Assembly: GCF_000987765.1 (NCBI RefSeq)
Contig: NZ_LAHP01000010.1
Coordinates: 62,001-126,000 of the forward strand
DNA from: Arsukibacterium sp. MJ3
GTDB lineage: Bacteria; Pseudomonadota; Gammaproteobacteria; Enterobacterales; Alteromonadaceae
DNA: 64,000 bases
Direction of reading: 5' to 3'
In this document: positions 36,296 to 45,125 of the stretch, piece by piece
How positions within the stretch are numbered: the first letter of the stretch is position 1
Layout of the letters: each line of letters starts with the position of its first letter
Made by a program: the position numbers and the translations under genes
The notes under the pieces: generated by a model
What the model was told of the DNA's origin: nothing
The model's input: only the letters and a program-made list of their open reading frames with translations
Database searches by the model: none

Positions 36296-37933
36296 ATGAA
36301 GTTTAATAAATTATCTACCATCGCGACCGCCACCCTGCTGGCGATGGGTTTTACTGCTGCTGTGGCAGCATCTGATCGGGTTGTTATTCAGGTTGATAAC
36401 AGCAAAAAAGGCGTGGTTAAAGCGCTGACCAAACAACTTGGCGGTGACGTAAAAGTTGATGCGGATGGCTTTATTGCGGCGCAATTCAGCGGCAAATCAT
36501 TAAGTGAAATCAAAGGGCTGTTAAATAATCCACATATTACGTTAGTAGAAGAAGACCAGTTACGTAAGCCATTGGCAGTGTACAATGATGACTTGGGTAA
36601 CCCTATGACGGAGCAGTTAACCCCCTATGCGGTGTATCAGTCGCAGGCCAATCAAGTTGCTTTAAACCTGGGTGCGGGTATGAAAGTTTGTGTTATAGAC
36701 TCTGGACTGGACCGCTCTAACATCGATTTTGACTGGGGCAATATTAGTGGTGACAATAACTCTGGCACGGGTAATTGGGACGTAAATGGCGGCCCACATG
36801 GTACTCACGTAGCAGGTACGGTAGGTGCTGCAAATAACGGCGTTGGCGTGGTAGGAATGGCTCCTGGTGTCGCCATGCACATTATTAAAGTATTTAATGC
36901 TGCCGGCTGGGGTTATTCATCCGACCTGGCTTTTGCAGCACAGAAATGTACCACAGCCGGTGCCAATATTATTACCATGAGCTTAGGCGGTGGTGGTGCT
37001 AACAGTACCGAGTCTAATGCCTTTGCTACTTTTACCAATAACGGTGGCTTAGTGCTGGCCGCAGCCGGTAACGATGGTAACACTACCCGCTCTTACCCTG
37101 CCGGTTATCCGTCAGTAATGATGATTGGCGCGAATGACGGCAATAACGCTATTGCTGATTTCTCGCAGTTCCCAAGCTGCAGCAGCGGCAAAGGTAAAAA
37201 TGCGACCAATGATGAAACCATCTGTGTCGAAGTAACTGCCGGCGGCGTAGACACCCTGTCTACTTACCCTGCTGATGGCGCAACATCTTCATCACTGTAT
37301 GCAGGTACTAGCGCGTTTGCCTCATCTGCGATGGAAAACACCGGTTCAGCAACTGGTAGCACCTTCTTTATGGGCGAAGCGACCAGCACCAACAGTGGCG
37401 CTGCCGGTAAAGTGTGCGTAATCGACCGCGGCACTATTTCATTCCATGACAAAGTGAAAAACTGCGAAACCTCAGGCGGTATCGGTGCCGTGCTTATTAA
37501 TAACGCAGCTGGCATGCTGTACGGAACTTTAGGTGAAGGCACCGCCAACACCACCTCTATTCCTGCGGTAGGTGCTGCACTGGAAGATCGCTCTGCGCTG
37601 TTAGCAGCTAGCAGCATGACCGTAACAATTGAAGGCAGTGATTACGGCTATATGAGCGGCACTTCAATGGCAACACCAGCAGTAGCGGGCGTGGCCGCTT
37701 TGGTATGGTCTAACTTCCCAAGTTGTAGCGGTACTGAAATCCGCAATGCCTTAAAAGCTTCGGCTCAAGATGCTGGTGCAGCGGGTAAAGACGTATACTT
37801 CGGCTATGGCATTGTTAAAGCTAAAGCCGCATACGATTATCTGACGGCCAATGGTTGCGCTGGTGGCGGCACAGGTGGTGGTGGCGGTACCGAACCAGCG
37901 CCATGTAAAGGCGGCCCAAGAAAATGCGGTTAA
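36296..37933 (+). CDS. Secreted S8 (subtilisin-like) serine protease with PA domain
   Basis: A 545-residue preproenzyme. A signal peptide (1-25, cut near AVAAS) is followed by an I9-like propeptide (about 28-88, ending ITLVEEDQLRK) and an S8 catalytic domain. The triad is Asp135 (CVIDSGLDR), His168 (GPHGTHVAGT) and Ser457 (MSGTSMATPAVAG). A protease-associated domain is inserted between His and Ser (about 300-440, VCVIDRGTISFHDKVKNC). The protein ends in a Gly-rich linker and a short tail with two cysteines, CKGGPRKC, too short to be a known sorting domain. It is a predicted extracellular protease for peptide nutrition, alone in its transcript. Confidence 0.94.
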   Translation: MKFNKLSTIATATLLAMGFTAAVAASDRVVIQVDNSKKGVVKALTKQLGGDVKVDADGFIAAQFSGKSLSEIKGLLNNPHITLVEEDQLRKPLAVYNDDLGNPMTEQLTPYAVYQSQANQVALNLGAGMKVCVIDSGLDRSNIDFDWGNISGDNNSGTGNWDVNGGPHGTHVAGTVGAANNGVGVVGMAPGVAMHIIKVFNAAGWGYSSDLAFAAQKCTTAGANIITMSLGGGGANSTESNAFATFTNNGGLVLAAAGNDGNTTRSYPAGYPSVMMIGANDGNNAIADFSQFPSCSSGKGKNATNDETICVEVTAGGVDTLSTYPADGATSSSLYAGTSAFASSAMENTGSATGSTFFMGEATSTNSGAAGKVCVIDRGTISFHDKVKNCETSGGIGAVLINNAAGMLYGTLGEGTANTTSIPAVGAALEDRSALLAASSMTVTIEGSDYGYMSGTSMATPAVAGVAALVWSNFPSCSGTEIRNALKASAQDAGAAGKDVYFGYGIVKAKAAYDYLTANGCAGGGTGGGGGTEPAPCKGGPRKCG

Positions 37934-37944
37934 ATTGCTAACAT

Positions 37945-37980
37945 AAACAATAAGCCGGTTTACTGCCGGCTTATTGTTTT
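37945..37980 (+). terminator. Terminator of the protease gene
   Basis: Perfect 14-pair stem AAACAATAAGCCGG/CCGGCTTATTGTTT with a seven-base loop, 12 bases after the stop codon. Confidence 0.9.
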
Positions 37981-38283
37981 ATAACGTAAAAGACTCGCAC
38001 TATACTCTGGACAATAAAAAATACGCACTTTTGGCTTTAGTCACTTTAGTCATTACTTTATTTTGCTCATCATCAGGATATCCATTAGACTGACAACCTT
38101 TGCTTGGTTTTCCGATGTAACTAAAACACTATGACAGTTTTCTTCAGGTTAACAATGTTGGCATTGTAGCCCCCTATGTTATTCAACAGTAGGGCTTTGA
38201 TGACGACGACCGTTTATTTAGCAGCAAGGCAGAAATTGTAATGTCATGTTGTCATTACATTAATAATGGAACATTAGCCCACT
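37981..38283. other. Noncoding stretch between convergent protease and DUF389 genes
   Basis: I see no gene, no tRNA-like fold and no mobile-element end. The one notable structure is a perfect inverted repeat TGTAATG/CATTACA around nine bases (38237-38259), 25 bases past the DUF389 stop. It lacks a T run, so it is a poor terminator and could be a protein site or a processing hairpin. Confidence 0.5.
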
Positions 38284-40197
38284 CTAACGAATAATTTTAA
38301 CACCAATTTCCAGTTCAACCGGCTGTTGCAGTTTTTGTTCAATACGCTGCTTAACACGGTCCATAATGGCATCATCTACTGCACTACCCGAGACTAATGT
38401 CAGGCTTATTCTAAGCGGTGTCCCGGGTCTGACACTAACATCCCGCAGTTTTACTTCATCTAATTCAAACCCATCCAGCTGCTGCACTATTTGGTGTTCT
38501 GTGACCATATGGCCAAAACCAATTGCCAGTGGAATACACAAAATAACCGCCAGCGTTAACGTTAACGCCAAGCCACGTTTAGCCCGGTGAAACGGGCTGT
38601 AACCCAAAAACATAAAGGTGACTACTGCAGCTAAAATAATCCCCACCAGGTTGGTTAAGAACAACAGAAAAGCCCCCCAAAATACCGTAAAATCAAGCCA
38701 GCCCAGGCCAATACCCGCTACTGCCAACGGCGGCACCAGTGCCACAGCAATGGCAACGCCCGCCAGGCTTTTTGCCACTTCGGCTCGCGCATGAGCGTAA
38801 GCGCCGGCAACACCCGATATGACCGCGACGCCTAAATCTAATAACGTTGGGCTAATTCGGGCCGCAATTTCGCTGTTAATGGTGGTCAGTGGTATAAACC
38901 AGGTAGCAACCATGGCGCAGCCCATGGCCAGCCCCGTGCCGACGGCAATGCTGCGACTGCTTACCAGCATTAAACTTTCATCCTGGCGCAGGGTACCCAG
39001 CGCCATGGAAATTATCGGCCCCATTAGTGGTGCCAGAATCATCGCGCCAATAATGACCGGCGTAGAATTAGCAAATAAACCAAATACGGCCAGTAAGGTT
39101 GCCAGCACCATCAGTGTTAAATAAGAAGGCGAGGCTTTGGCACTTTCACGCATGGCCATAAACAATTCTTTAAACTCGTCCGTTGCCGCATGATGGATCC
39201 ACGGCAGCGCATACGTTACCAGCTCAGTTTTTGCCTTCCCGGCAGGCAATGCCTGGGTTTTAACCACTTCTTTGCTTTCAACCTCTGTATCCTCCAGCGC
39301 CAGGTGGCGACCGGGGGCCAGTTGCAACACCCGTGGCTCTACTTTTAATTGCAGCATTGTACATTTTTCAATCAAGCCATCATGGGTATAACTGATCACT
39401 TTAGGGCTGGTGATGATCAAGCTGCGACTTTTAATATGGCCAACAAATGACGGATGATGATTATTCCAATAATGACGTAAAAACAACGAGGCAAATAAAA
39501 ACCGCAGCATTTCAAACACCGAACGCGGCGCTAACACCAGAGCATGCAACATGCCGTCATTTACACTAGAGTCGGCCACCAACCGGCGCGACAGTACTGA
39601 ACTACGGCCATGCTCAACCACCACAATTCCCAGAGCGGCGGTATCAATAATTTTTTCTTTATGGGTGGTCATTTTAAAGGCGTTAAACGTGACCTCACCA
39701 ATACCACTGACCAGCCGGGCAAAGCGTTTTATGCGCTGCGCTAAGGGTTCGGCTAAGGCTTCGCCTGGTGTTAAGGTCAGGGCATCACCTATTACCACCG
39801 AATTAAATACCGGCACGTCATTACACAGCAATAAGTCAGCCGCTATCTGGACAGTATTTAACGCATCGGCCAGTGCATCATCCATTTTACCGGCAATGCC
39901 AAAACCATAACGGGCATGTTTCATTTCCGGATGTGGTAGTAATGCCAGCGTAAGAGGCTGCTGTTGAATTTGCAACACTACATCACGCAACTGTTCATCG
40001 CTGAGGTAACATACGAGTCGGCTGCCCGGGTTAAAGCAGACCGGCTGTTCCGGGTTAAATACCTGAAGCCTAAGCGCACTAAAGTCATCACCCAAGCGTT
40101 TAGCTAGCAATGGCATTACCTGCTGCTGTACCCGCTGCGCATCTAAATCCGCATACAATAATATAATCGGCTGATCTGTTAGCTGACGTTTATTCAT
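38284..40197 (-). CDS. DUF389 membrane protein with lipid-kinase-like N-terminal part
   Basis: A 637-residue protein. The C-terminal half is a TIGR00341/DUF389 membrane domain with six or more hydrophobic segments (VIIGAMILAPLMGPIISMALG, GVAIAVALVPPLAVAGIGLG) and a final soluble stretch. Residues about 1-310 are soluble and resemble the C-terminal half of diacylglycerol/sphingosine-kinase folds (SSVNDGMLHALVLAPRSVFEMLRFL). The nucleotide-binding GGDG motif of true lipid kinases is not visible, so catalysis is doubtful. Its start overlaps the end of the Lon-like protease gene by eight bases, indicating translational coupling. Confidence 0.8.
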   Translation of the reverse strand: MNKRQLTDQPIILLYADLDAQRVQQQVMPLLAKRLGDDFSALRLQVFNPEQPVCFNPGSRLVCYLSDEQLRDVVLQIQQQPLTLALLPHPEMKHARYGFGIAGKMDDALADALNTVQIAADLLLCNDVPVFNSVVIGDALTLTPGEALAEPLAQRIKRFARLVSGIGEVTFNAFKMTTHKEKIIDTAALGIVVVEHGRSSVLSRRLVADSSVNDGMLHALVLAPRSVFEMLRFLFASLFLRHYWNNHHPSFVGHIKSRSLIITSPKVISYTHDGLIEKCTMLQLKVEPRVLQLAPGRHLALEDTEVESKEVVKTQALPAGKAKTELVTYALPWIHHAATDEFKELFMAMRESAKASPSYLTLMVLATLLAVFGLFANSTPVIIGAMILAPLMGPIISMALGTLRQDESLMLVSSRSIAVGTGLAMGCAMVATWFIPLTTINSEIAARISPTLLDLGVAVISGVAGAYAHARAEVAKSLAGVAIAVALVPPLAVAGIGLGWLDFTVFWGAFLLFLTNLVGIILAAVVTFMFLGYSPFHRAKRGLALTLTLAVILCIPLAIGFGHMVTEHQIVQQLDGFELDEVKLRDVSVRPGTPLRISLTLVSGSAVDDAIMDRVKQRIEQKLQQPVELEIGVKIIR

Positions 40198-42580
40198 CGA
40201 TACTGCCGTTTACCAGTTCAGCAATTTCAGCCAAACGTTGCATTGCCCGACCATTTACAGATTTTTTCGGATACTGACCGCGCCGATTTAGCTCGCCAGT
40301 CTCCTCACCCGTTAACAAACCAAGTGCCTCATCCACTGTTTTTACGACAAAAATATGAAATTTTTGCTGTTGCACCGCCGCAATAACCTCATCCCGCAAC
40401 ACCAGATTTAGCTGATTACTGGCGGGAATAATTACGCCTTGCTCACCGGTCAGACCGCGGGACTGGCACAATCGGAAAAACCCTTCAATTTTTTCGTTAA
40501 CCCCACCAATGGCCTGCACCTGGCCATGCTGATTGATAGACCCCGTGACCGCCAGGCTTTGCTTAATGGGAATGTCGGTAATAGCAGAAATAAGGGCGCA
40601 CACCTCGGCTAACGATGCACTGTCACCATCGATATGCCCATAAGATTGCTCCATAGCAATATTGGCACTTAAGGTCAGTGGGAATTTACGGGCATATTTG
40701 GCGCCGAGGTAACCCGTTAACAGCAATACCCCTTTAGAATGAATGGCTTTACCAAGCTCTACTTCCCGCTCAATATCAATAACGCCACTAGAGCCGGCAA
40801 ATACCGTAGCACTGACTCTGGCCGGCGTACCAAAGGCGGTGTCACCAATTTCCAGCACCGTCAAACCATTGATTTTACCAACCGCCAGGCCTTCCGTATC
40901 AATTAATATTTGCCCTTCCTGAATGTCTTCTAAAAAACCTTCACTTATCCGGCCAGTGCGGTGCTGCTTACCTTGCAGCGCTTGCTGCACATGGCTTTCA
41001 TTTAAAATATCACTCTCCGTTTGCGCGGCGTAAAAACAGGCCTCACGCACCAGCTCCAGTACATCAGCAAAACGTGCCGACAGTTTACGTTGATGCTCTG
41101 CCTGGCGGAAACTAAACTGCAATAATTGGCGCAAGCCACATTTTGTTAGCTGATTAATGTTAAGTTGCTGCATTTGCAGCTGGATCTGTCGTGACATAAA
41201 GCTAAGGGTTTGCTCGTTGTAAGGCAAATAATGTTCAAAATCAGCCAACACCCTGAACAGCTCGTTAAATTCCTCGTCTACCTCTTGCACCAGATAATAC
41301 AAGTCACGCGAGCCAAGCAACACCACTTTGACATTCAATGGAATGGCCTTGGGCGTAATAATAGTGGAGTTGGTTACCGCATGCTCGCTTAAGGTGTCAA
41401 TAACCACTTCACCAGATTTTAAGGCCAGTTTTAGTGCATCCCATACCGGCGCTTGTGATAACAAACGGTCGGCATCCAGAATAAGATAGCCACCATTAGC
41501 TTTATGCAACGCACCGGGCCGGATCATGCGATAGTTGGTATACAGAGCACCACTGGACGAATTGTATTCTACCCGGCCAAACAAGTTGCCATAGCTGGGG
41601 TTAGGTTCAAATATAATTGGGGCGCCAGCCATGGCTTCATGATGCACTAATACATTAGGTACAAATTCTTCAACAAATATTTCCCGGCTGTCGATCTCTT
41701 CTTGTTTTTCGCCGTCTGATTCATCCGGCAGTAACTCCAGCACGGCTTTTACCAAATGTGGCCGCATCTCTTTTAGGTACTTCAGTACACCAAGCTCGGT
41801 ACTGTAATCATGCTCCATTTGCTTTAGCATTGGCTTAATCGCTTGCTCTATCGTTTCGTTGCGCAGCGTACGCAGGTTTTCCGATAACTCCCGCTTCCAG
41901 CGCGGCAGCTCCAGCAACGCATCATTTAGCACGGTTTCCAGTTCTGACACCAACGCGTAAAAATACTGACGCTGCTCATCAGTCATTTTGCTAAATTCAC
42001 TGTCATCCAGCGGTTTGCCGTCAATAATTGGTGAAAAACTCACCGCACCATTGTCTTCGTACAATACTACTTGTTTTTCCAGTGCAATTTTTTCAACCCG
42101 CTCTATCGCTTGCTCGTAACGATCGTCGAACTGACGGGCAATAGATTTTTTCTTGCGCTGATAGCCCGGATTATCAAACGCCGCCGGAAAGGTATCCAAC
42201 AACTCGTCAATTAATGCTTCTATTTTTTTTACCAGGATCCGACCATCGCCAGGTAACAACCTTAAGGTATTTGGTACCCGTTCATCTTCAAAATTATTCA
42301 GGTAGCACCACTCATTAGCCGTGGCTTTCTCTGCCGCCGCGTGTTGCAACACATCCTGAACCAGAGTAAAGCGTCCCAGTGCCGGCTCACCCATTACATA
42401 CAGGTTATAACCTGGCATATCCATGCCAATGGCAAACGCCAGTGCTGACTTGGCGCGTTCCTGGCCAATAAAACCAGGAATAAGTTCAGCCGTGGCCAGC
42501 GCCAGCTCAATTTGAGCATCGTCCAATTGTGGGCCAAGGTGAGCAGGTTCCAGTGCTAACGGCAAATGGGTGTGGGTCAT
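40190..42580 (-). CDS. Lon-like AAA+ protease (LonB/YcbZ type)
   Basis: A 796-residue protein with an AAA_32-type ATPase part and a C-terminal Lon protease domain (about 560-770). The P-loop is degenerate, GEPALGRFT, with Arg in place of Lys, as is common in this branch. The catalytic dyad is visible as Ser in GHIDGDSASLAEV and Lys in GGVNEKIEGFF. There is no N-terminal Lon substrate domain and no clear membrane anchor. Related E. coli YcbZ is of unclear function. Overlap with the DUF389 gene suggests the two proteins act together, perhaps in membrane-protein quality control; that is inference. Confidence 0.9.
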   Translation of the reverse strand: MTHTHLPLALEPAHLGPQLDDAQIELALATAELIPGFIGQERAKSALAFAIGMDMPGYNLYVMGEPALGRFTLVQDVLQHAAAEKATANEWCYLNNFEDERVPNTLRLLPGDGRILVKKIEALIDELLDTFPAAFDNPGYQRKKKSIARQFDDRYEQAIERVEKIALEKQVVLYEDNGAVSFSPIIDGKPLDDSEFSKMTDEQRQYFYALVSELETVLNDALLELPRWKRELSENLRTLRNETIEQAIKPMLKQMEHDYSTELGVLKYLKEMRPHLVKAVLELLPDESDGEKQEEIDSREIFVEEFVPNVLVHHEAMAGAPIIFEPNPSYGNLFGRVEYNSSSGALYTNYRMIRPGALHKANGGYLILDADRLLSQAPVWDALKLALKSGEVVIDTLSEHAVTNSTIITPKAIPLNVKVVLLGSRDLYYLVQEVDEEFNELFRVLADFEHYLPYNEQTLSFMSRQIQLQMQQLNINQLTKCGLRQLLQFSFRQAEHQRKLSARFADVLELVREACFYAAQTESDILNESHVQQALQGKQHRTGRISEGFLEDIQEGQILIDTEGLAVGKINGLTVLEIGDTAFGTPARVSATVFAGSSGVIDIEREVELGKAIHSKGVLLLTGYLGAKYARKFPLTLSANIAMEQSYGHIDGDSASLAEVCALISAITDIPIKQSLAVTGSINQHGQVQAIGGVNEKIEGFFRLCQSRGLTGEQGVIIPASNQLNLVLRDEVIAAVQQQKFHIFVVKTVDEALGLLTGEETGELNRRGQYPKKSVNGRAMQRLAEIAELVNGSIDE

Positions 42581-42685
42581 GTCATCCCTTAATTAAAGCT
42601 TGTGCAATTGCCGACATACTACCAAAAACCCGGCAAGCTGTGCGGGCTATTTTGCTTTTTTGGCCTGATGTTGCAAGACAATGAT

Positions 42686-42712
42686 TAAAGAAAACCGCTA
42701 TCACGCCGATAC
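42686..42712 (+). promoter_or_regulatory. Sigma-28 (FliA) promoter of the 91-residue protein gene
   Basis: TAAAGAAA, exactly 11 bases and GCCGATAC match the flagellar consensus TAAAGTTT-N11-GCCGATAA at 12 of 16 positions, including the core TAAAG and GCCGATA. The start codon is about 38 bases downstream. Confidence 0.65.
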
Positions 42713-42750
42713 AAGCTTAGTAACAGAAATTAACCTTAGCCGAGGCTATT

Positions 42751-43026
42751 ATGAACGAACAACACTGCCTGCAAAAAATTCGTAATCTTGGTGTTCGTTT
42801 ACAAGAGCTTGAACTAGTGACATTGGAGCCAGGTAAATCTTATACCGCTACCGCGCTAAATTTTTTGTTTGCCGATTACGGTATACCACGCCCTGCAGGC
42901 ACGCCGCTGGACCATACATTACGCACCTTAGGCGAGGCAATAGTGGCTAATCGTAACGTCCGGTTCAGCCGGCTTGACCCGGACAGCGTCATTGATTTTT
43001 TCTGTCGTTTTTACCGGGTACATTGA
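42751..43026 (+). CDS. Hypothetical 91-residue protein
   Basis: I do not recognise this protein. It is small, soluble and mixed in charge, with a helical N-terminus (LQKIRNLGVRLQELELV), a middle rich in turns (DYGIPRPAGTPLDHTL) and an aromatic end (VIDFFCRFYRVH). It begins behind GCCGAGG and is preceded by a sigma-28-type promoter, which makes it a candidate late flagellar or chemotaxis accessory protein. The next gene has its own ECF-type promoter, so this is probably a one-gene unit. Confidence 0.7.
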   Translation: MNEQHCLQKIRNLGVRLQELELVTLEPGKSYTATALNFLFADYGIPRPAGTPLDHTLRTLGEAIVANRNVRFSRLDPDSVIDFFCRFYRVH

Positions 43027-43040
43027 TAAATATATTTTTT

Positions 43041-43070
43041 TGAAATACCTTTACCGTTGGTGGGGTCTTA
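43041..43070 (+). promoter_or_regulatory. ECF-type promoter of the RiPP precursor operon
   Basis: TGAAA, 19 bases, GTCTTA. The same two boxes with the same spacing stand before the sigma gene and, with GTCTTG, before the thioredoxin gene. This copy and the thioredoxin one also agree in part of the spacer (ATA after TGAA, GGGTCTT at the right end). The start codon is 35 bases downstream. Confidence 0.7.
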
Positions 43071-43104
43071 CAACTGACTCTGACAACCATTAAGGTAACC
43101 TCTA

Positions 43105-43467
43105 ATGAAAACATTAAACAAAACGCAACTCTCTTTCGCCCTTGGCGCCATGGCACTAGGCTCAGTAGCCGCCAGCGCTGTTCAGGCTGATACTAACCCT
43201 TTTGCGGCCGCAGAACTTAGCATGGCCTATCAGCTGGCGGCTACCGAAGGTAAATGTGGTGAAGGTAAGTGCGGTGCTGATAAAGCCAAAGACAAAGCGA
43301 AAGATAAAGCAGCCGATAAAACCAAAGAAATGAAGTGCGGTGAAGGCAAATGCGGTGGTGATAAAGCCGAAAAAATGCAAGACGACGCCAAAGCGAAGGC
43401 TGATGATAAAGCCACAGAAAAAAGTAAAGAAATGAAGTGTGGCGAAGGAAAGTGCGGTGTGGCATAA
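43105..43467 (+). CDS. hvfA: HvfA-like secreted RiPP precursor with EGKCG motifs
   Basis: A 120-residue precursor with a Sec signal peptide (cut near SAVQA-DTN, residue 28). The core is Lys/Asp/Ala-rich with six cysteines (51, 56, 78, 83, 112, 117). EGKCG occurs four times (48-52, 53-57, 80-84, 114-118), and two shorter MKCG units precede the last two. In Haemophilus influenzae HvfA, cysteines of EGKCG motifs are converted to copper-binding oxazolone/thioamide groups by HvfB-HvfC. The two following genes encode that enzyme pair, so I call this the substrate. It is predicted to be a periplasmic or secreted copper ligand. The repeat makes long antisense frames that are not genes. Confidence 0.88.
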   Translation: MKTLNKTQLSFALGAMALGSVAASAVQADTNPFAAAELSMAYQLAATEGKCGEGKCGADKAKDKAKDKAADKTKEMKCGEGKCGGDKAEKMQDDAKAKADDKATEKSKEMKCGEGKCGVA

Positions 43468-43470
43468 GTA

Positions 43471-44325
43471 GTGACATTGCCAACAACATTATCTGGAGCA
43501 GGCCTTGGCCTGCGCCGTGAAATGCTGCAGCAGGTGTTGGCCAGTGACAACCAGGCAATTGATTTTTTTGAAGTAGCACCAGAAAATTGGTTGCCTTATG
43601 GCGGCAAACTGGCCAAACAGTTTAAAGCACTAACCGAACGCCATTCCTTTGCCTGCCATGGCTTATCACTATCAATCGGCAGCCCGGATCCACTGGATAT
43701 TAACTTTATAAAACAGCTAAAGCTGTTTTTGCGCCAGCATAATATTAGCCTGTACAGTGAACATCTGAGTTACTGCTCAGCCGGCGGCCATCTGTATGAC
43801 TTAATGCCAATTCCCTTTACCGAAGAAGCCGCCAGCTATGTCGCTGGCCGGATTCGCACGGTGCAGGATATTCTGGAGCAGCCGCTTATTTTGGAAAACG
43901 TGTCTTATTATGCCGCGCCCGGCCAGCAAATGAGTGAACTGGACTTTATCCGTGAAGTTCTGCAGATGGCCAATTGCCAGCTATTACTGGATGTCAATAA
44001 CATCTATGTTAATTCGGTAAACCATGGTTACGATGCCAAGGCTTTTTTACAAGCAATGCCAACGGAACGCATCGCCTATTATCATGTCGCCGGGCATTAT
44101 CAGCAAGCGCCTGATTTATTGATCGACACCCATGGGGCCGATATTCCGGACCCGGTATGGCAGCTTCTGCAACAGGCCTACCTGCAGCATGGCGTAAAAC
44201 CCACCTTATACGAGCGCGATTTTAATATTCCGGCGCTTAGCGACCTCGCGGGCGAACTGGACACTATCAGGGCTCTGCAACAACAAGCGCTCAGCGCCAA
44301 CGCGCTAAAGCAGTTTGCGCTATGA
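43471..44325 (+). CDS. hvfB: DUF692 multinuclear iron enzyme (HvfB/MbnB-like)
   Basis: A 284-residue TIM-barrel protein of the DUF692 family, which holds two or three iron ions and oxidises peptide cysteines to oxazolone/thioamide pairs using oxygen. Likely ligands are all present: Glu34 and Glu38 (FFEVAPENW), His63 (ACHGLSL), Glu97/His98 (YSEHLSY), Glu142/Asn143 (LENVSYY), Asp174 with Asn176 (LDVNNIYVN), His205 and His209 (YYHVAGH), Asp219/His221 (IDTHG) and Glu248 (YERD). It begins with GTG three bases after the precursor stop and overlaps the next gene by four bases. Confidence 0.93.
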   Translation: MTLPTTLSGAGLGLRREMLQQVLASDNQAIDFFEVAPENWLPYGGKLAKQFKALTERHSFACHGLSLSIGSPDPLDINFIKQLKLFLRQHNISLYSEHLSYCSAGGHLYDLMPIPFTEEAASYVAGRIRTVQDILEQPLILENVSYYAAPGQQMSELDFIREVLQMANCQLLLDVNNIYVNSVNHGYDAKAFLQAMPTERIAYYHVAGHYQQAPDLLIDTHGADIPDPVWQLLQQAYLQHGVKPTLYERDFNIPALSDLAGELDTIRALQQQALSANALKQFAL

Positions 44326-45098
44326 GTACTGCAGACAACAACCCAAGTGACTTTAGCCAGGTGCAACAGCAGTTGGCGGCTTATATTCGTAACCCGGACC
44401 GCGCCCCGCCGCCGCCCGGCATAGAGCCACGCCGGCTAAAAGTGTATCGCGAGCTGTTTTTTAATAATGTTAAAGGCTTTCTCGACACCGCATTTCCGGT
44501 ATTAAAAAGCCTGTACAGCGACCATAACTGGACCGCCTTAGCGCAACAGTTTTTTAGCCAGCATGCCTGCCACAGCCCTTATTTTTTGCATATTGCCGAG
44601 CAGTTTGTGGCGTTTTTACAAGATTATCAGCCAAATGAGCACGACCCGGCTTTTTTAGCAGAGCTGGCACATTATGAATGGGCCGAGCTGTATATTGCCA
44701 CCATAGTTGGTAGTCAGCCGCCGGCAGTAAACCCAACTGAGCTAACAGAGCCGCAACTTGATAGTACCGCATTACAACTCTCTGAACTGGCGATGCTTTG
44801 TGCTTATCAATACCCGGTACAACAAATTTGCATTGATTTTCAACCTGATGCGCCAGAACAACCGGTGTTTTTTTTACTGTATCGCAACGCAGAAGATGAA
44901 GTGAAATTTGTGCAACTAAACCAGGCTACGTTACTGCTACTTAATACGTTGGCAGAACACCCAGGCCAGAGCTTTAATGCGTTAATCCGCAATATTAGCC
45001 CGCAACTACCCGGCTTAACCGAGCAACAACTGCAACAGGGCGCCCTGCCTTTAGTGCAGGAATTAACCCGCAAAGGCGCTATCTGCCGAGTTAATTAA
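44322..45098 (+). CDS. hvfC: DUF2063 partner protein (HvfC/MbnC-like)
   Basis: A 258-residue DUF2063 protein, the usual partner that recruits the precursor peptide to the DUF692 enzyme. Family marks in the N-terminal domain are LAAYIRNPDRAPPPPGIEPRRLKVYRELFFNNVKGFLDTAFPVL and FLAELAHYEWAELYI. The C-terminal domain is winged-helix-like (LNQATLLLLNTLAEHPGQSFNALI). ATG overlaps the hvfB stop (ATGA), giving tight translational coupling. The stop lies six bases before a TetR-type operator that serves the downstream unit. Confidence 0.9.
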   Translation: MSTADNNPSDFSQVQQQLAAYIRNPDRAPPPPGIEPRRLKVYRELFFNNVKGFLDTAFPVLKSLYSDHNWTALAQQFFSQHACHSPYFLHIAEQFVAFLQDYQPNEHDPAFLAELAHYEWAELYIATIVGSQPPAVNPTELTEPQLDSTALQLSELAMLCAYQYPVQQICIDFQPDAPEQPVFFLLYRNAEDEVKFVQLNQATLLLLNTLAEHPGQSFNALIRNISPQLPGLTEQQLQQGALPLVQELTRKGAICRVN

Positions 45099-45103
45099 TT
45101 AAA

Positions 45104-45120
45104 TTGAACAATTGTTCCAA
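45104..45120. promoter_or_regulatory. TetR-type operator upstream of the thioredoxin gene
   Basis: TTGAACAATTGTTCCAA, the same palindrome as at tetR with one inserted C. It sits six bases upstream of the -35 box of the ECF-type promoter. Confidence 0.65.
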
Positions 45121-45125
45121 ATTGC

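Noticed and set aside
43162-43579. Three long overlapping minus-strand open frames opposite the RiPP precursor gene
   Set aside because: They arise from the repeated Lys/Gly/Cys codons of the precursor, have low-complexity Leu/Phe/Ser-rich translations and no ribosome-binding sites.
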